A stretch of DNA of 64,000 nt from Mesotoga sp. UBA6090 (GTDB taxonomy: Bacteria; Thermotogota; Thermotogae; Petrotogales; Kosmotogaceae): contig NZ_DIXC01000004.1 of assembly GCF_002435945.1 (NCBI RefSeq), positions 1-64,000 on the forward strand, given 5' to 3'. Under the pieces are notes generated by a model. It was given only the letters and a program-made list of their open reading frames with translations. It made no database searches and had not been told where the DNA came from. Of the stretch, positions 26,917-35,822 are shown piece by piece (the first letter of the stretch is position 1; the number at the start of each line of letters is the position of its first letter). The position numbers and the translations under genes are program-made.

Positions 26917-27837
26917 TCAAGCATGTCCTCTATTCTCAGATCTCTTGAGCCACTCGATAACGATCGGACTTGAGATGTACAGAGAGGAATAAGTTCCTAC
27001 CACAACACCGACTAGCATGCCAAAAGCAAATGGCCTCAAAACCTCTCCGGAGAATATAAAGAGCGTGAGAACCGCAAGGAACGTCGTCAAAGAGGTGTTG
27101 ATAGACCTGACTATTACATCGTTGATGCTTGTGTTGACTACAGTTTCTATGGTCTTTCCTCTCATCTTCTTGGTGTTCTCCCTTATCCTATCGTAGACTA
27201 CGATTGTGTCATTCAGGGAGTATCCGACGAGAGTAAGGATCGAAGCAACGACCGGCGCATTGAACTCGATTCCAAAAATACTGTAGAAACCCATAACGAT
27301 TATGACGTCATGAACAAGTGTCAACAGTGCGCCGACTCCAAAGGATAACTTGAATCTAATGGTTATATACAGTAGAAGAAGCGCCATGGATACTATAACA
27401 GCGATCCAGGCATAGCCTCTTATTTCCTGTGCAGCATAGCCGGAGATAGTGCTTACAGAGAGAATATTGCTTTCACTTACGCCTTCACTCTCAAGACCGG
27501 CCAATATCTTGTCTGTCACCGACTGTTCACTTTCAGAGGTGTTGACGATAACTGAGAATCTGCTTCTTTGTTCAGATGAACCCTCCTCAATCAGGGGCCT
27601 CTGCTTGATTATCCTTGCGGCCGCAAAACTAGGGTCCTCTGCACTGAGGAGCTCTCTCATCTCTGCCACAGTCATGTCAACATCAGGGACAGATACGCTG
27701 ATTTCGATTCCGCCTGTGAAATCCACACCAAAATTGAAGCCTTTAGTGAAGATAAAAACGATCGAAACGACTATCAAAACTAGGGAAAGAGCAATGAAAT
27801 ACTTTCTTTTTCCAACGAAGTCTGCTTTGAAAGTCAT
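26917..27837 (-). CDS. secF: Protein translocase subunit SecF
   Basis: 306 aa, six membrane segments with a large periplasmic loop after the first. It works with SecD to drive late steps of protein export using the ion gradient. Seen: FNFGVDFTGGIEI, the periplasmic P1 region, and GYSLNDTIVVYDRIREN. ATG 27837 overlaps the secD stop by 4 nt. Third gene of the yajC-secD-secF operon. Confidence 0.97.
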   Translation of the reverse strand: MTFKADFVGKRKYFIALSLVLIVVSIVFIFTKGFNFGVDFTGGIEISVSVPDVDMTVAEMRELLSAEDPSFAAARIIKQRPLIEEGSSEQRSRFSVIVNTSESEQSVTDKILAGLESEGVSESNILSVSTISGYAAQEIRGYAWIAVIVSMALLLLYITIRFKLSFGVGALLTLVHDVIIVMGFYSIFGIEFNAPVVASILTLVGYSLNDTIVVYDRIRENTKKMRGKTIETVVNTSINDVIVRSINTSLTTFLAVLTLFIFSGEVLRPFAFGMLVGVVVGTYSSLYISSPIVIEWLKRSENRGHA

Positions 27838-29339
27838 CTCGCATCTCTCCCTTCTGTTTCAACTTCAACGTAACGATGAGGCTTGAGACTTCCTGCCATC
27901 CCAGTGAGCACAGTTCTGGATACCACTATGTTGGTAAACATTGCACCTAAAACACCTATTATCAAGGTAATGGCGAACCCCTTAACTGTCCCCGTTCCGA
28001 AGTAATAAAGAACGAGTCCTGCAAGTATCGTGGTCAGGTTGGCATCGAAAATAGTCCACACAACTTTAGAGAAAGCAGAGTCTATTGCGTTTTCCGGTGT
28101 CTTGCCCAACCTTAGTTCTTCCTTTATCCTCTCGAAAATTAGGACGTTTCCATCAACGGTCATTCCAATGGTCAGAACAATACCCGCTATACCTGGCAAG
28201 GTAAGGATCGAACCGGTCAAAGATATCATTCCGAAGAGAAGAATCGCGTTGTACAGCAGAGCCAGATCGGCTACAAGACCCATTTTCTTGTAAAAGACAA
28301 CCATGTAGATCATAATTATTATTATTCCAGCCACTCCGGCCCAAAGACTTGAGTTGATTATGTCTCTTCCAAGTGTAGGAGAGAGAACCCTCTTGTTGAA
28401 GGATGCAAGATCAACAGGAAGATTTCCGCTTCCAACAAGTATTGACACCTCTCTCGCTTCTTCAATAGAATCCAGTCCTTCAATCACTGCGTTTCCGTCA
28501 GAAATCTGGGACTGAACAAGAGGAGCGATAATCACCCTGTCGTCCAGGACAATTGCAAGCCTCTTCTTCATGTCTGTATCAGCATATGTAGACTTCACTG
28601 AAGTAATGTCCCTGAAAGTCTTCGCCCCTTCGGAGCTAAACTTCAGAGAAACCATGAATCTGCCCTGACCGGGTCTCGGCTGATTATTGACAAGGGGCTT
28701 GGCATCGGTAACAACGCTTCCATCAAGTTCTGCGTAGCTCGAGCCGACGCTTACCTTCGGACTTATGAAATACCAGGTATTGTTCTGTACTCCGCCTGTG
28801 TATTCTCCGTAGTGAAGCTCCTTCACCCAGTAAGGTTCGGCTCCCTGAAGCTTTCTTCTGCTTATCTCCAGTGACATTCCTGCAGGGATCGAGGGAGTTG
28901 AGACCGAAGTTTCGATCGCAAGAACATCGGCAAAGTAAAGCCTACCGGTTTTTCCAACCAGGTTCTCCGCTCTGGAAACATCCGTTATTCCAGGAATCTG
29001 GACCCGTACTCTTACAGGTGGAATATCCTCTCCAAAGGAAATTCCTGCGGTCACTTTTTCGACTGTCGCTTCAGTGAACCCCGCAGCATCCAATCTTGCT
29101 CTCAAGACCTCTATAACCCTGTCTGCGAGAGCATTCATCTCTGAATCTGAGACATCAGTAAGCATTTGGTACTCAAGAAGAGCTCCACCCTTTATATCAA
29201 GCCCTAACTTGATGTTTGCAGCTAGCTTATCCAGGAAGCTGCTTCCGGCCGGTGCACTACCGTGAGGTATGAGCAGCGGAAGTAACGCTGCTATCAAAAC
29301 CACAACGGTAACGATCAATCGTTTTTGGTTTGCTCTCAT
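27834..29339 (-). CDS. secD: Protein translocase subunit SecD
   Basis: 501 aa, partner of SecF in the SecDF-YajC complex. Seen: the first membrane helix, GLDIKGGALLEYQ, a large periplasmic P1 domain of about 300 residues, and GMTVDGNVLIFERIKEE in the membrane half. ATG 29339 is chosen because MRANQKRLIVTVVV gives a normal N-terminus; the ribosome site is weak and a TTG at 29381 with no family sequence is the alternative. yajC lies 66 nt upstream. Confidence 0.96.
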   Translation of the reverse strand: MRANQKRLIVTVVVLIAALLPLLIPHGSAPAGSSFLDKLAANIKLGLDIKGGALLEYQMLTDVSDSEMNALADRVIEVLRARLDAAGFTEATVEKVTAGISFGEDIPPVRVRVQIPGITDVSRAENLVGKTGRLYFADVLAIETSVSTPSIPAGMSLEISRRKLQGAEPYWVKELHYGEYTGGVQNNTWYFISPKVSVGSSYAELDGSVVTDAKPLVNNQPRPGQGRFMVSLKFSSEGAKTFRDITSVKSTYADTDMKKRLAIVLDDRVIIAPLVQSQISDGNAVIEGLDSIEEAREVSILVGSGNLPVDLASFNKRVLSPTLGRDIINSSLWAGVAGIIIIMIYMVVFYKKMGLVADLALLYNAILLFGMISLTGSILTLPGIAGIVLTIGMTVDGNVLIFERIKEELRLGKTPENAIDSAFSKVVWTIFDANLTTILAGLVLYYFGTGTVKGFAITLIIGVLGAMFTNIVVSRTVLTGMAGSLKPHRYVEVETEGRDAR

Positions 29340-29405
29340 AAGGACTTCGCCCGAAAGACTCGGACAGACACCCCCTTCCAATATCTGCGAATATAACTCA
29401 AACTA

Positions 29406-29795
29406 TTACTGCTTAACGTTTACATCGGGTTCTACTTCTTCCTTTTCATTCTCGCCCTTGTTCACCACAACGGCAATCGCTTTTCTTGTAACGTCGAGTT
29501 CTGTACCGGTACCGGTCCTGAGCCTGAGACTATCCGGTTTTATCATAGTGATCTTCCCGATTATTCCACCGGCCGTTACGACTTTATCACCAACCTTAAG
29601 CTTCTCCATCAGCTGCTTGAACTGCTTATCCCTCTTTCGTTGAGGCATAATAATCAAGAAGTAGAAGAAAGCAACCATAAGGACCAACCAGATAATAATA
29701 CCCGAAAAGCCCCCGGCTGAAGCCCCAGCATCTGCCGAAGGAGCTGCAACATCTCCTGCTGGGGCATATGCTATGAAACTAAGAATTGAAAACAT
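29406..29795 (-). CDS. yajC: Preprotein translocase subunit YajC
   Basis: 129 aa with a single membrane segment (IIIWLVLMVAFFYFLIIMP) followed by the conserved PQRKRDKQ and the soluble domain with LKVGDKVVTAGGIIGKI. Accessory part of the SecDF complex. The N-terminal periplasmic stretch is alanine/serine/glycine-rich and the tail is acidic. ATG 29795 follows AGGAGGTATGTAA. First gene of the sec operon. Confidence 0.96.
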   Translation of the reverse strand: MFSILSFIAYAPAGDVAAPSADAGASAGGFSGIIIWLVLMVAFFYFLIIMPQRKRDKQFKQLMEKLKVGDKVVTAGGIIGKITMIKPDSLRLRTGTGTELDVTRKAIAVVVNKGENEKEEVEPDVNVKQ

Positions 29796-29910
29796 TTACA
29801 TACCTCCTGTCATGGTTAGAGCACCTGTATGATTTTACCAGAATAGACTACCCAATTCAACTAACAAACCTTTTCGGAGTTCTGTCGCTGCCAATAGGAA
29901 ACGGCTTACA

Positions 29911-29919
29911 TGATATAAT
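29911..29919 (+). promoter_or_regulatory. Extended -10 promoter of the frr operon
   Basis: TGATATAAT (TG, one base, TATAAT) with no good -35 hexamer. The predicted start lies about 27 nt before frr, with GGGAGG between. Confidence 0.6.
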
Positions 29920-29952
29920 TCCGTTGACAAACGGATGAAAGGGAGGAAGATC

Positions 29953-30507
29953 ATGAGTAGCCTGCTGAAAGAAGCTGAAAGCAGAATGAAGAAAAGTGTT
30001 GAAAAGATCGTCGAAGAGTATGGTCAGATGAGAACGGGCAGACCTTCTCCTGCCCTTCTTGAGTCCGTAAAAGTCGACTACTATGGGGTCCCGACTCCGA
30101 TCAATCAGATGGCAACGGTCACAGCAACAGAAGACAGGTCTCTTATCATCAAGCCGTGGGACAAGACCGTTCTGGGCCAGATAGAGAAGGCTATATTCGC
30201 CTCCAGGCTTGATCTGACACCCATCAACGATGGAGTTAACATCAAACTCAATTTCCCGATTCCGACAACGGAACAGAGAGAAAAGTGGGTAAAGCTTGCA
30301 AGAGACACCGCCGAGAAGGGGAAGATAGCAATTCGAAACATTCGAAGAGACGCAATCAAGGAGGCAAGGGATTTGGAGAAGGCCTCAGAGATGACTGAAG
30401 ATGACCTAAAGAAATTTGAGGAGGATATTCAGGAACTCACGAATAAGTACATAGAAGAGATGGACAATGCTTTCGAAAAGAAGAGCAAGGAGATTATGGA
30501 CTTTTAA
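29953..30507 (+). CDS. frr: Ribosome recycling factor
   Basis: 184 aa, usual length. It splits post-termination ribosomes together with EF-G. Seen: MRTGRPSPALLESVKVDYYG, QMATVTATEDRSLIIKPWD, the hinge, and the long helices near IRNIRRDA. ATG 29953 is preferred because GGGAGG lies 7 nt upstream; an earlier in-frame ATG is at 29935. The stop TAA shares its last base with the uppS ATG. Confidence 0.97.
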   Translation: MSSLLKEAESRMKKSVEKIVEEYGQMRTGRPSPALLESVKVDYYGVPTPINQMATVTATEDRSLIIKPWDKTVLGQIEKAIFASRLDLTPINDGVNIKLNFPIPTTEQREKWVKLARDTAEKGKIAIRNIRRDAIKEARDLEKASEMTEDDLKKFEEDIQELTNKYIEEMDNAFEKKSKEIMDF

Positions 30508-31190
30508 TGTCACTTCCCGTTCATGTTGCCTTCATTATGGATGGAAACGGCCGATGGGCAAAGAAAAGAGGACTTGAAAGAATTGAGGGACATAAGAAAG
30601 GGGCAGAAGTTGCAGATTCGGCCTCTCATTGGTGTGCTGATCTTGGAATACGATACGTAACACTCTATGCGTTCTCCACAGAAAACTGGAGGCGTCCACG
30701 ACAAGAAGTTGATTTTCTTTTCGAACTTATGCTCATTTATATAAGCAGCAAGCTTGACAATATGCTCGAAGAGGGGGTTAGAATGCGTTTCATCGGAAGA
30801 CTGAATGAGCTTCCCGTAAAACTCATGAGCTTCACCGAAGAAATCGAGAAAAAGACTTCCTCGTGCAGAAAACTGGATGTCATTGTTGCTTTGAATTACG
30901 GAGGAAGGGCTGAGATTGTCGATTCCGTCAACAGAGTTCTAGAAAGTGGAAAGCAGAGGGTATCGGAGGAGGACATAAAGGAGAACTTATATCTTCCCGA
31001 TGTGCCTGAACCAGACCTGATAGTAAGAACTTCTGGGGAAGAGAGAATCAGTAACTTCTTGACCTGGCAGTCGGTTTACAGCGAGCTCTCCTTCACCAGG
31101 ACGTTGTGGCCCGATTTCACAAAAGCGGAATTTGTGAAGATAGTTGAAGAGTACTCTAAAAGGAATAGAAGGTTTGGTGCATTAAGCTGA
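30507..31190 (+). CDS. uppS: Isoprenyl transferase (undecaprenyl diphosphate synthase)
   Basis: 227 aa cis-prenyltransferase that makes the C55 carrier for cell-wall synthesis. Seen: the catalytic aspartate in FIMDGNGRWAKKRG (D12), YVTLYAFSTENWRRP, and the C-terminal DLIVRTSGEERISNFLTWQ. Translationally coupled to frr (TAATG) and to cdsA (TGATG). Confidence 0.97.
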   Translation: MSLPVHVAFIMDGNGRWAKKRGLERIEGHKKGAEVADSASHWCADLGIRYVTLYAFSTENWRRPRQEVDFLFELMLIYISSKLDNMLEEGVRMRFIGRLNELPVKLMSFTEEIEKKTSSCRKLDVIVALNYGGRAEIVDSVNRVLESGKQRVSEEDIKENLYLPDVPEPDLIVRTSGEERISNFLTWQSVYSELSFTRTLWPDFTKAEFVKIVEEYSKRNRRFGALS

Positions 31191-32044
31191 TGAAGAAGAT
31201 CTCGGAGACAAATATCAGAATAATTACAGCTGCTGTGGTTGCTCCTTTCGTGATTCTGTGTTTCGTTAACTACTACTCCTTCATAGGTCTGGTCTCTACC
31301 GTAGTTCTCTTCTCGAACTACGAATACCTGAAGTTCAGTTTGAAGGAAAACGATCATCAAACCGTCCGAATTGCCCTTTCGGGAGTTACCCCCGCGATAA
31401 TAGTTGTATATGGGATACTTCTCGACAGATTTGAAAACGTTGAATCGGCGGCGCCTCGACCGGAACTGATATTTGCTGTTGGTGTGATTTCACTGACTTC
31501 GATCGTAATAGTAACCGTTTCAGATGTAAGGAGCGCAAAAGAGATAATTGCGAATGCCGTTTTTTCGTTGATTTATGTGGGCTTCGATCTTGCATTCTTT
31601 TATCATATCTATCTTGGATTTGGCGCTTCGATGGCACTGATGGCGCTTACGTCTGTATGGCTCTTTGATACAGGAGCGTATTTCTTCGGAAAACGCTTCG
31701 GTCGCATCAGAATATCTCCAAGTTATAGCCCTAAGAAGAGTCTTGAAGGTGTAATCGGAGGATATGTGACCACTCTTTTCTTCATGCTGCTTTTCGTCTC
31801 CATAAGTAAGTTTGTGGGACTCTACAATGGACCCGATCTCGGGATACCCCATTTCATGGTTCTGGCGATTGTAGTATCAGTATTTGGCACTATCGGAGAT
31901 ATCGCGGAGTCGTCTTTCAAGAGATATCACGGCGTTAAAGATTCCGGTAATCTACTTCCCGGCCATGGTGGTATGCTAGATCGTATAGATGGTGTTCTTT
32001 TTGTGACACCCATGTTCTATATATTCCTTACTCTTTTGACTTGA
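31190..32044 (+). CDS. cdsA: Phosphatidate cytidylyltransferase
   Basis: 284 aa integral membrane enzyme that makes CDP-diacylglycerol from phosphatidate and CTP for phospholipid synthesis. It has about eight hydrophobic segments and the C-terminal signature SSFKRYHGVKDSGNLLPGHGG followed by MLDRIDG. FDTGAYFFGKRFGR is also typical. Start ATG overlaps the uppS stop. Confidence 0.95.
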   Translation: MKKISETNIRIITAAVVAPFVILCFVNYYSFIGLVSTVVLFSNYEYLKFSLKENDHQTVRIALSGVTPAIIVVYGILLDRFENVESAAPRPELIFAVGVISLTSIVIVTVSDVRSAKEIIANAVFSLIYVGFDLAFFYHIYLGFGASMALMALTSVWLFDTGAYFFGKRFGRIRISPSYSPKKSLEGVIGGYVTTLFFMLLFVSISKFVGLYNGPDLGIPHFMVLAIVVSVFGTIGDIAESSFKRYHGVKDSGNLLPGHGGMLDRIDGVLFVTPMFYIFLTLLT

Positions 32045-32057
32045 GGAGGCCAACCTA

Positions 32058-34667
32058 ATGAAATACATGACCGGAGCTGAGATAAGAGAGAGTTATCTCA
32101 AGTTTTTTGAATCGAAGGACCACAAAAGAATACAGAGTGCTTCACTTATCCCGAACGATCCACAACTGATGTTCACTGTTGCCGGCATGGTTCCCTTTAA
32201 ACCAATCTTCTGGGGAAAGGTCGATTCCACGTATAAGAGAGTCACAACTTGTCAAAAGTGTGTGAGAACCAACGACATCGAGAATGTTGGTAGGACGCCC
32301 AGGCATCAGACTTTTTTTGAAATGCTTGGAAACTTCTCGTTTGGAGACTATTTCAAGAGAGAAGCAATAAAGTGGGCCTGGGAATTCGTTACGGAGCATT
32401 TGGCTCTACCAGATGAGCGCTTATGGGTTTCAATATACTTAGATGACGACGAAGCGTTTTCCATATGGAGAGATGAAGTCGGAGTTCCCGAGAAAAAGAT
32501 CGTTAGGCTTGGAAAGGCAGATAATTGGTGGGGACCCGCCGGTCCTTCGGGTCCTTGTGGGCCTGATTCAGAGATTTTCATAGACAGGGGTCACCGAGAA
32601 AACTGCCCGGATCCCGAAAACTGTAGTCCTGCTTGCGACTGCGGAAGATTCCTTGAATTCTGGAATCTTGTATTTACTGAGTTTAACCAGGATGAGGAAG
32701 GAAATCTCTCCTATCTAGAAAGAAAGAATATCGATACGGGGTTCGGGCTTGAACGAGCCACCTCGATTCTTCAGAATGTCGACTCGAACTTCGATACTGA
32801 TCTGTTCATACCCATAATCAGGAAGATCGAAGAGCTTCTAGGCGTTAAGTACAAGGAGAAGGAAGTCTCCGACGTCTCGATTAAGGTTATTGCAGACCAT
32901 GCGAGATCAATTGCATTCATGGTTTCCGACGGAGTTTTACCTTCCAATGAGGGCCGGGGGTATGTACTCAGAAGAGTTCTCAGAAGGGCTGTGCGCCACA
33001 GTTCACTACTCGGGCGTGATTCACCATTTCTTTACAGAATTGTGGAGACAGTAGCAGAGCAGATGGGGGACGTCTATCCCGAGCTGAAGAACAGGCTTTC
33101 ATTTACGCAGGAAATCATCCTGAAAGAAGAGGAAAGATTCCTCTCAACGCTATTGAACGGCGAGAAGAGGCTTAAATCAATTCTGGCAGATAAGAATGAA
33201 CTGTCGGGCTCCGAGTTGTTCATTCTTCACGACACTTACGGATTCCCGCTGGAACTTGTCGAAGAGATCGTTTCAGACACCGGCGTTAGGCTGGACAGAG
33301 AAGGGTACGAAAGAGAAATGAAGTTGCAGAGGCAGAGGGCAAGAGAGGCGTTGGGAGACAGGGAGTATCTGGGCAACATCGAAGTCTACTCCAGTATCTT
33401 TCCAACAACTGGCAATTCAAAATTCACAGGTTACTCAACACTTGAAGATAGATCGACCATAGTCGCGATTTTGAAGGATGGGGATGCCGTGGAAGCCCTT
33501 CAAAAAGGAGAAACGGGAGACGTTATCTTCGAAAAGACTCCCTTCTATCCCGAAAGAGGTGGACAGGTAACAGACACCGGGCTTATTGAGACCGAGACAG
33601 CGCTGGCCAGAGTTGAGAGTGTGTTCATTCCTTATCAAGAGATGATAGTCCATAGGATTTCAGTCGAAGAAGGAACCGTGCGGGTGAAGGACCACGCCAG
33701 GCTAATCGTAGATACAGACCGAAGAAAAGCGATAATGAGAAATCACACCGCAACTCATTTGCTGCACGCCGCTCTCAGAAAAACTATTGGTGGCCATGTT
33801 CACCAGTCTGGATCACTGGTTCTACCTGACAGACTGCGCTTCGATTTCTCACACTTCCAGTCTTTATCAACAGAAGAGCTAAATAAAGTAGAGAACATGG
33901 TTAACGAAGAGATTCTCAAAGCAAAAGCAGTCGATAAGGCAGAAAAGAGCTTTGATGAAATCAAGGGTGAAGACGTAGTGGCCCTCTTTGAAGAAAAATA
34001 CGGCGACAAGGTTCGAGTAATCACTATAGAAGGATTCAGCAGAGAGCTGTGCGGAGGAACTCATGTAAACAACACCGGAGAGATCGGTCTCTTCAAGATT
34101 CTCTCGGAGACCTCCGTAGCAGCCGGAACCAGAAGAATTGAGGCAATTACGGGAACCACTTCGCTTGAATATTTTCGCAATCTCTTCAACAGACAGAGGA
34201 CGATCAGAGAAGTACTTGAAGTTCCTGAGGATGTAATAATTCAGCGGCTTCAGGGTATACTCGACGAACTTAGGTCCGGCGGACAGGAGATTGTCAGATT
34301 AAAGGAGAAGCTACTTTCGGGCGATGCTCTAATGAAAGATAAGAGATTGTCAGCCAAAGGTGTCAATTTGCTTATCAGAAGAGTCGAAAACGCACCGTCC
34401 AGTGCATTGAGAAACGGTGCAGATGTTCTCCTCAGCAAGGAAGGTGGCGGCATAGTGATGATCTTCAATGAACTGGAAGATTCTGTTTCTTTCGTCGTGA
34501 AGGTCGAGAAGAAACTTACTGACAGGTTTAGGGCAGGAGAAATCGCAAAGAAGATAGCCCACGACCTGGGAGGGGGCGGCGGCGGCAGGCCAGACTTCGC
34601 CCAGGCAGGTGGAAAGGATGTTTCTAAATTGGAAAGCGTCATAGACAGGATCGATGAATACCTATAA
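32058..34667 (+). CDS. alaS: Alanyl-tRNA synthetase
   Basis: 869 aa, complete. Class II catalytic core at the N-terminus (TFFEMLGNFSFGDYFKREAI), the tRNA-binding middle, the editing domain with zinc ligands HTATHLLHAAL and the later CGGTHV, and the C-terminal glycine-rich DLGGGGGGRPDFAQAGG. ATG 32058 follows GAGGAGGCC. The 3' end overlaps mrnC by 14 nt. The cognate tRNA-Ala is at 26.8 kb. Confidence 0.98.
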   Translation: MKYMTGAEIRESYLKFFESKDHKRIQSASLIPNDPQLMFTVAGMVPFKPIFWGKVDSTYKRVTTCQKCVRTNDIENVGRTPRHQTFFEMLGNFSFGDYFKREAIKWAWEFVTEHLALPDERLWVSIYLDDDEAFSIWRDEVGVPEKKIVRLGKADNWWGPAGPSGPCGPDSEIFIDRGHRENCPDPENCSPACDCGRFLEFWNLVFTEFNQDEEGNLSYLERKNIDTGFGLERATSILQNVDSNFDTDLFIPIIRKIEELLGVKYKEKEVSDVSIKVIADHARSIAFMVSDGVLPSNEGRGYVLRRVLRRAVRHSSLLGRDSPFLYRIVETVAEQMGDVYPELKNRLSFTQEIILKEEERFLSTLLNGEKRLKSILADKNELSGSELFILHDTYGFPLELVEEIVSDTGVRLDREGYEREMKLQRQRAREALGDREYLGNIEVYSSIFPTTGNSKFTGYSTLEDRSTIVAILKDGDAVEALQKGETGDVIFEKTPFYPERGGQVTDTGLIETETALARVESVFIPYQEMIVHRISVEEGTVRVKDHARLIVDTDRRKAIMRNHTATHLLHAALRKTIGGHVHQSGSLVLPDRLRFDFSHFQSLSTEELNKVENMVNEEILKAKAVDKAEKSFDEIKGEDVVALFEEKYGDKVRVITIEGFSRELCGGTHVNNTGEIGLFKILSETSVAAGTRRIEAITGTTSLEYFRNLFNRQRTIREVLEVPEDVIIQRLQGILDELRSGGQEIVRLKEKLLSGDALMKDKRLSAKGVNLLIRRVENAPSSALRNGADVLLSKEGGGIVMIFNELEDSVSFVVKVEKKLTDRFRAGEIAKKIAHDLGGGGGGRPDFAQAGGKDVSKLESVIDRIDEYL

Positions 34668-35070
34668 CAATGAGTTTGACGAGGCCTGTTTGGGCAGTCT
34701 TTTTGCTGTCTCAGTTGCCCCCGACGATCTTTCCCTTGACAGTCTTGCTTTTGTGGGAGATGCAGTGTACACCCTTTATTTCAGACTGAAGACTCTCCCG
34801 CAAGCACATCGGAGGGCCGGTTATCAGCACAATATTGTGAAAGACTACGTCAGCGCTCCCGGTCAGAAAAAGGCTCTTGAAGAGGTCGAAGGACTTCTCG
34901 ACGAAGAGGAGAGGGAGATAGTCAGACGGGGTTACAATTCAATAGGTTCGAAGAAACATGGGGACGACGAGGATTATAGAATGGCTACCGCTCTCGAGGT
35001 TCTTATTGGTCATCTATTCCTTGAAGGAAGAGTCAACAGGATAAAAGATCTGCTCGAAAGGGTGATTTGA
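34654..35070 (+). CDS. mrnC: Mini-ribonuclease III
   Basis: 138 aa, an RNase III catalytic domain without a double-stranded-RNA-binding domain, which matures 23S rRNA ends. Seen: LAFVGDAVYTLYFR with the metal-binding aspartate, H-x-N-IVKDYVSAPGQ, EEREIVRRGYNS, and ATALEVLIGHLFLEGR with the second acidic site. The start lies within the alaS 3' end; the stop TGA overlaps the rlmB ATG. Neighbouring an rRNA methylase gene fits the role, as in other bacteria where mrnC and rlmB are adjacent. Confidence 0.92.
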   Translation: MNTYNNEFDEACLGSLFAVSVAPDDLSLDSLAFVGDAVYTLYFRLKTLPQAHRRAGYQHNIVKDYVSAPGQKKALEEVEGLLDEEEREIVRRGYNSIGSKKHGDDEDYRMATALEVLIGHLFLEGRVNRIKDLLERVI

Positions 35071-35813
35071 TGTATCTCCATGGCAGAAATGTACTGAAAG
35101 AACTGCTTGGAATCGACTCATCGCGACTGAGAATCAAACGAATACTCTTTACCAATCAGAGGAATGTCGATACTCAGTTGCTCGAGCTTGCCAAAGAAGC
35201 GAAAGCTAAGGGGTTTAGAATAGAAGAGACGTCCCCGGAAAAACTCGCAGGTCTCTGCCGAGAAAAGAAGCATCAGGGAGTGGTAATTGATCTCAAGGAG
35301 TTCTCATACGTGAACTCCGAAAAAATCCTTGATAATCTTGAAAGGCAGAGCACAGCAACCATTGTGCTTTTAGACCAGATCCAGGACCCCCATAATCTTG
35401 GAGCGATTATCAGGACGTCGGTTGCAGCCGGTGCCGATGCCATCGCAATCACTTCGAGCAACTCTGCAGAAATTACTCCGGCAGTCGTAAAGGTCTCTGC
35501 AGGACTTGCCTTCAGTATCCCAGTAATCAAGATAGTTAATATGGCGCAATTTGAGAAATCTCTCAAAGAAAGAGGTTATTGGATATACGCTTCAGATATG
35601 AACGGAACTCCTTATTACGAAAACGAATATTCTGAAAAATCGGCAATAATATTTGGAAATGAGGGAAAAGGAGTCAGGCGGTTGGTGAAAGGGAGAAGCG
35701 ACGTTCTCATTTCGATTCCCATGGAGAGAACGGTAGATTCGCTGAATGTCGCTGCCGCTGCGGCGATCATCTTATTCGACAGACGGCGCCAGCTCGCCGT
35801 AAGAGGAGCGTGA
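35070..35813 (+). CDS. rlmB: 23S rRNA (guanosine-2'-O-)-methyltransferase, TrmH/SPOUT family
   Basis: 247 aa. The N-terminal substrate-binding domain precedes a SPOUT knot with the three TrmH motifs: LDQIQDPHNLGAIIRTS, IIFGNEGKGVRRLV and ISIPMERTVDSLNVAAA. Probably methylates the conserved G in domain V of 23S rRNA (RlmB); a tRNA target cannot be excluded from sequence alone. ATG 35070 overlaps the mrnC stop. Confidence 0.9.
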   Translation: MYLHGRNVLKELLGIDSSRLRIKRILFTNQRNVDTQLLELAKEAKAKGFRIEETSPEKLAGLCREKKHQGVVIDLKEFSYVNSEKILDNLERQSTATIVLLDQIQDPHNLGAIIRTSVAAGADAIAITSSNSAEITPAVVKVSAGLAFSIPVIKIVNMAQFEKSLKERGYWIYASDMNGTPYYENEYSEKSAIIFGNEGKGVRRLVKGRSDVLISIPMERTVDSLNVAAAAAIILFDRRRQLAVRGA

Positions 35814-35822
35814 ACAAAACTA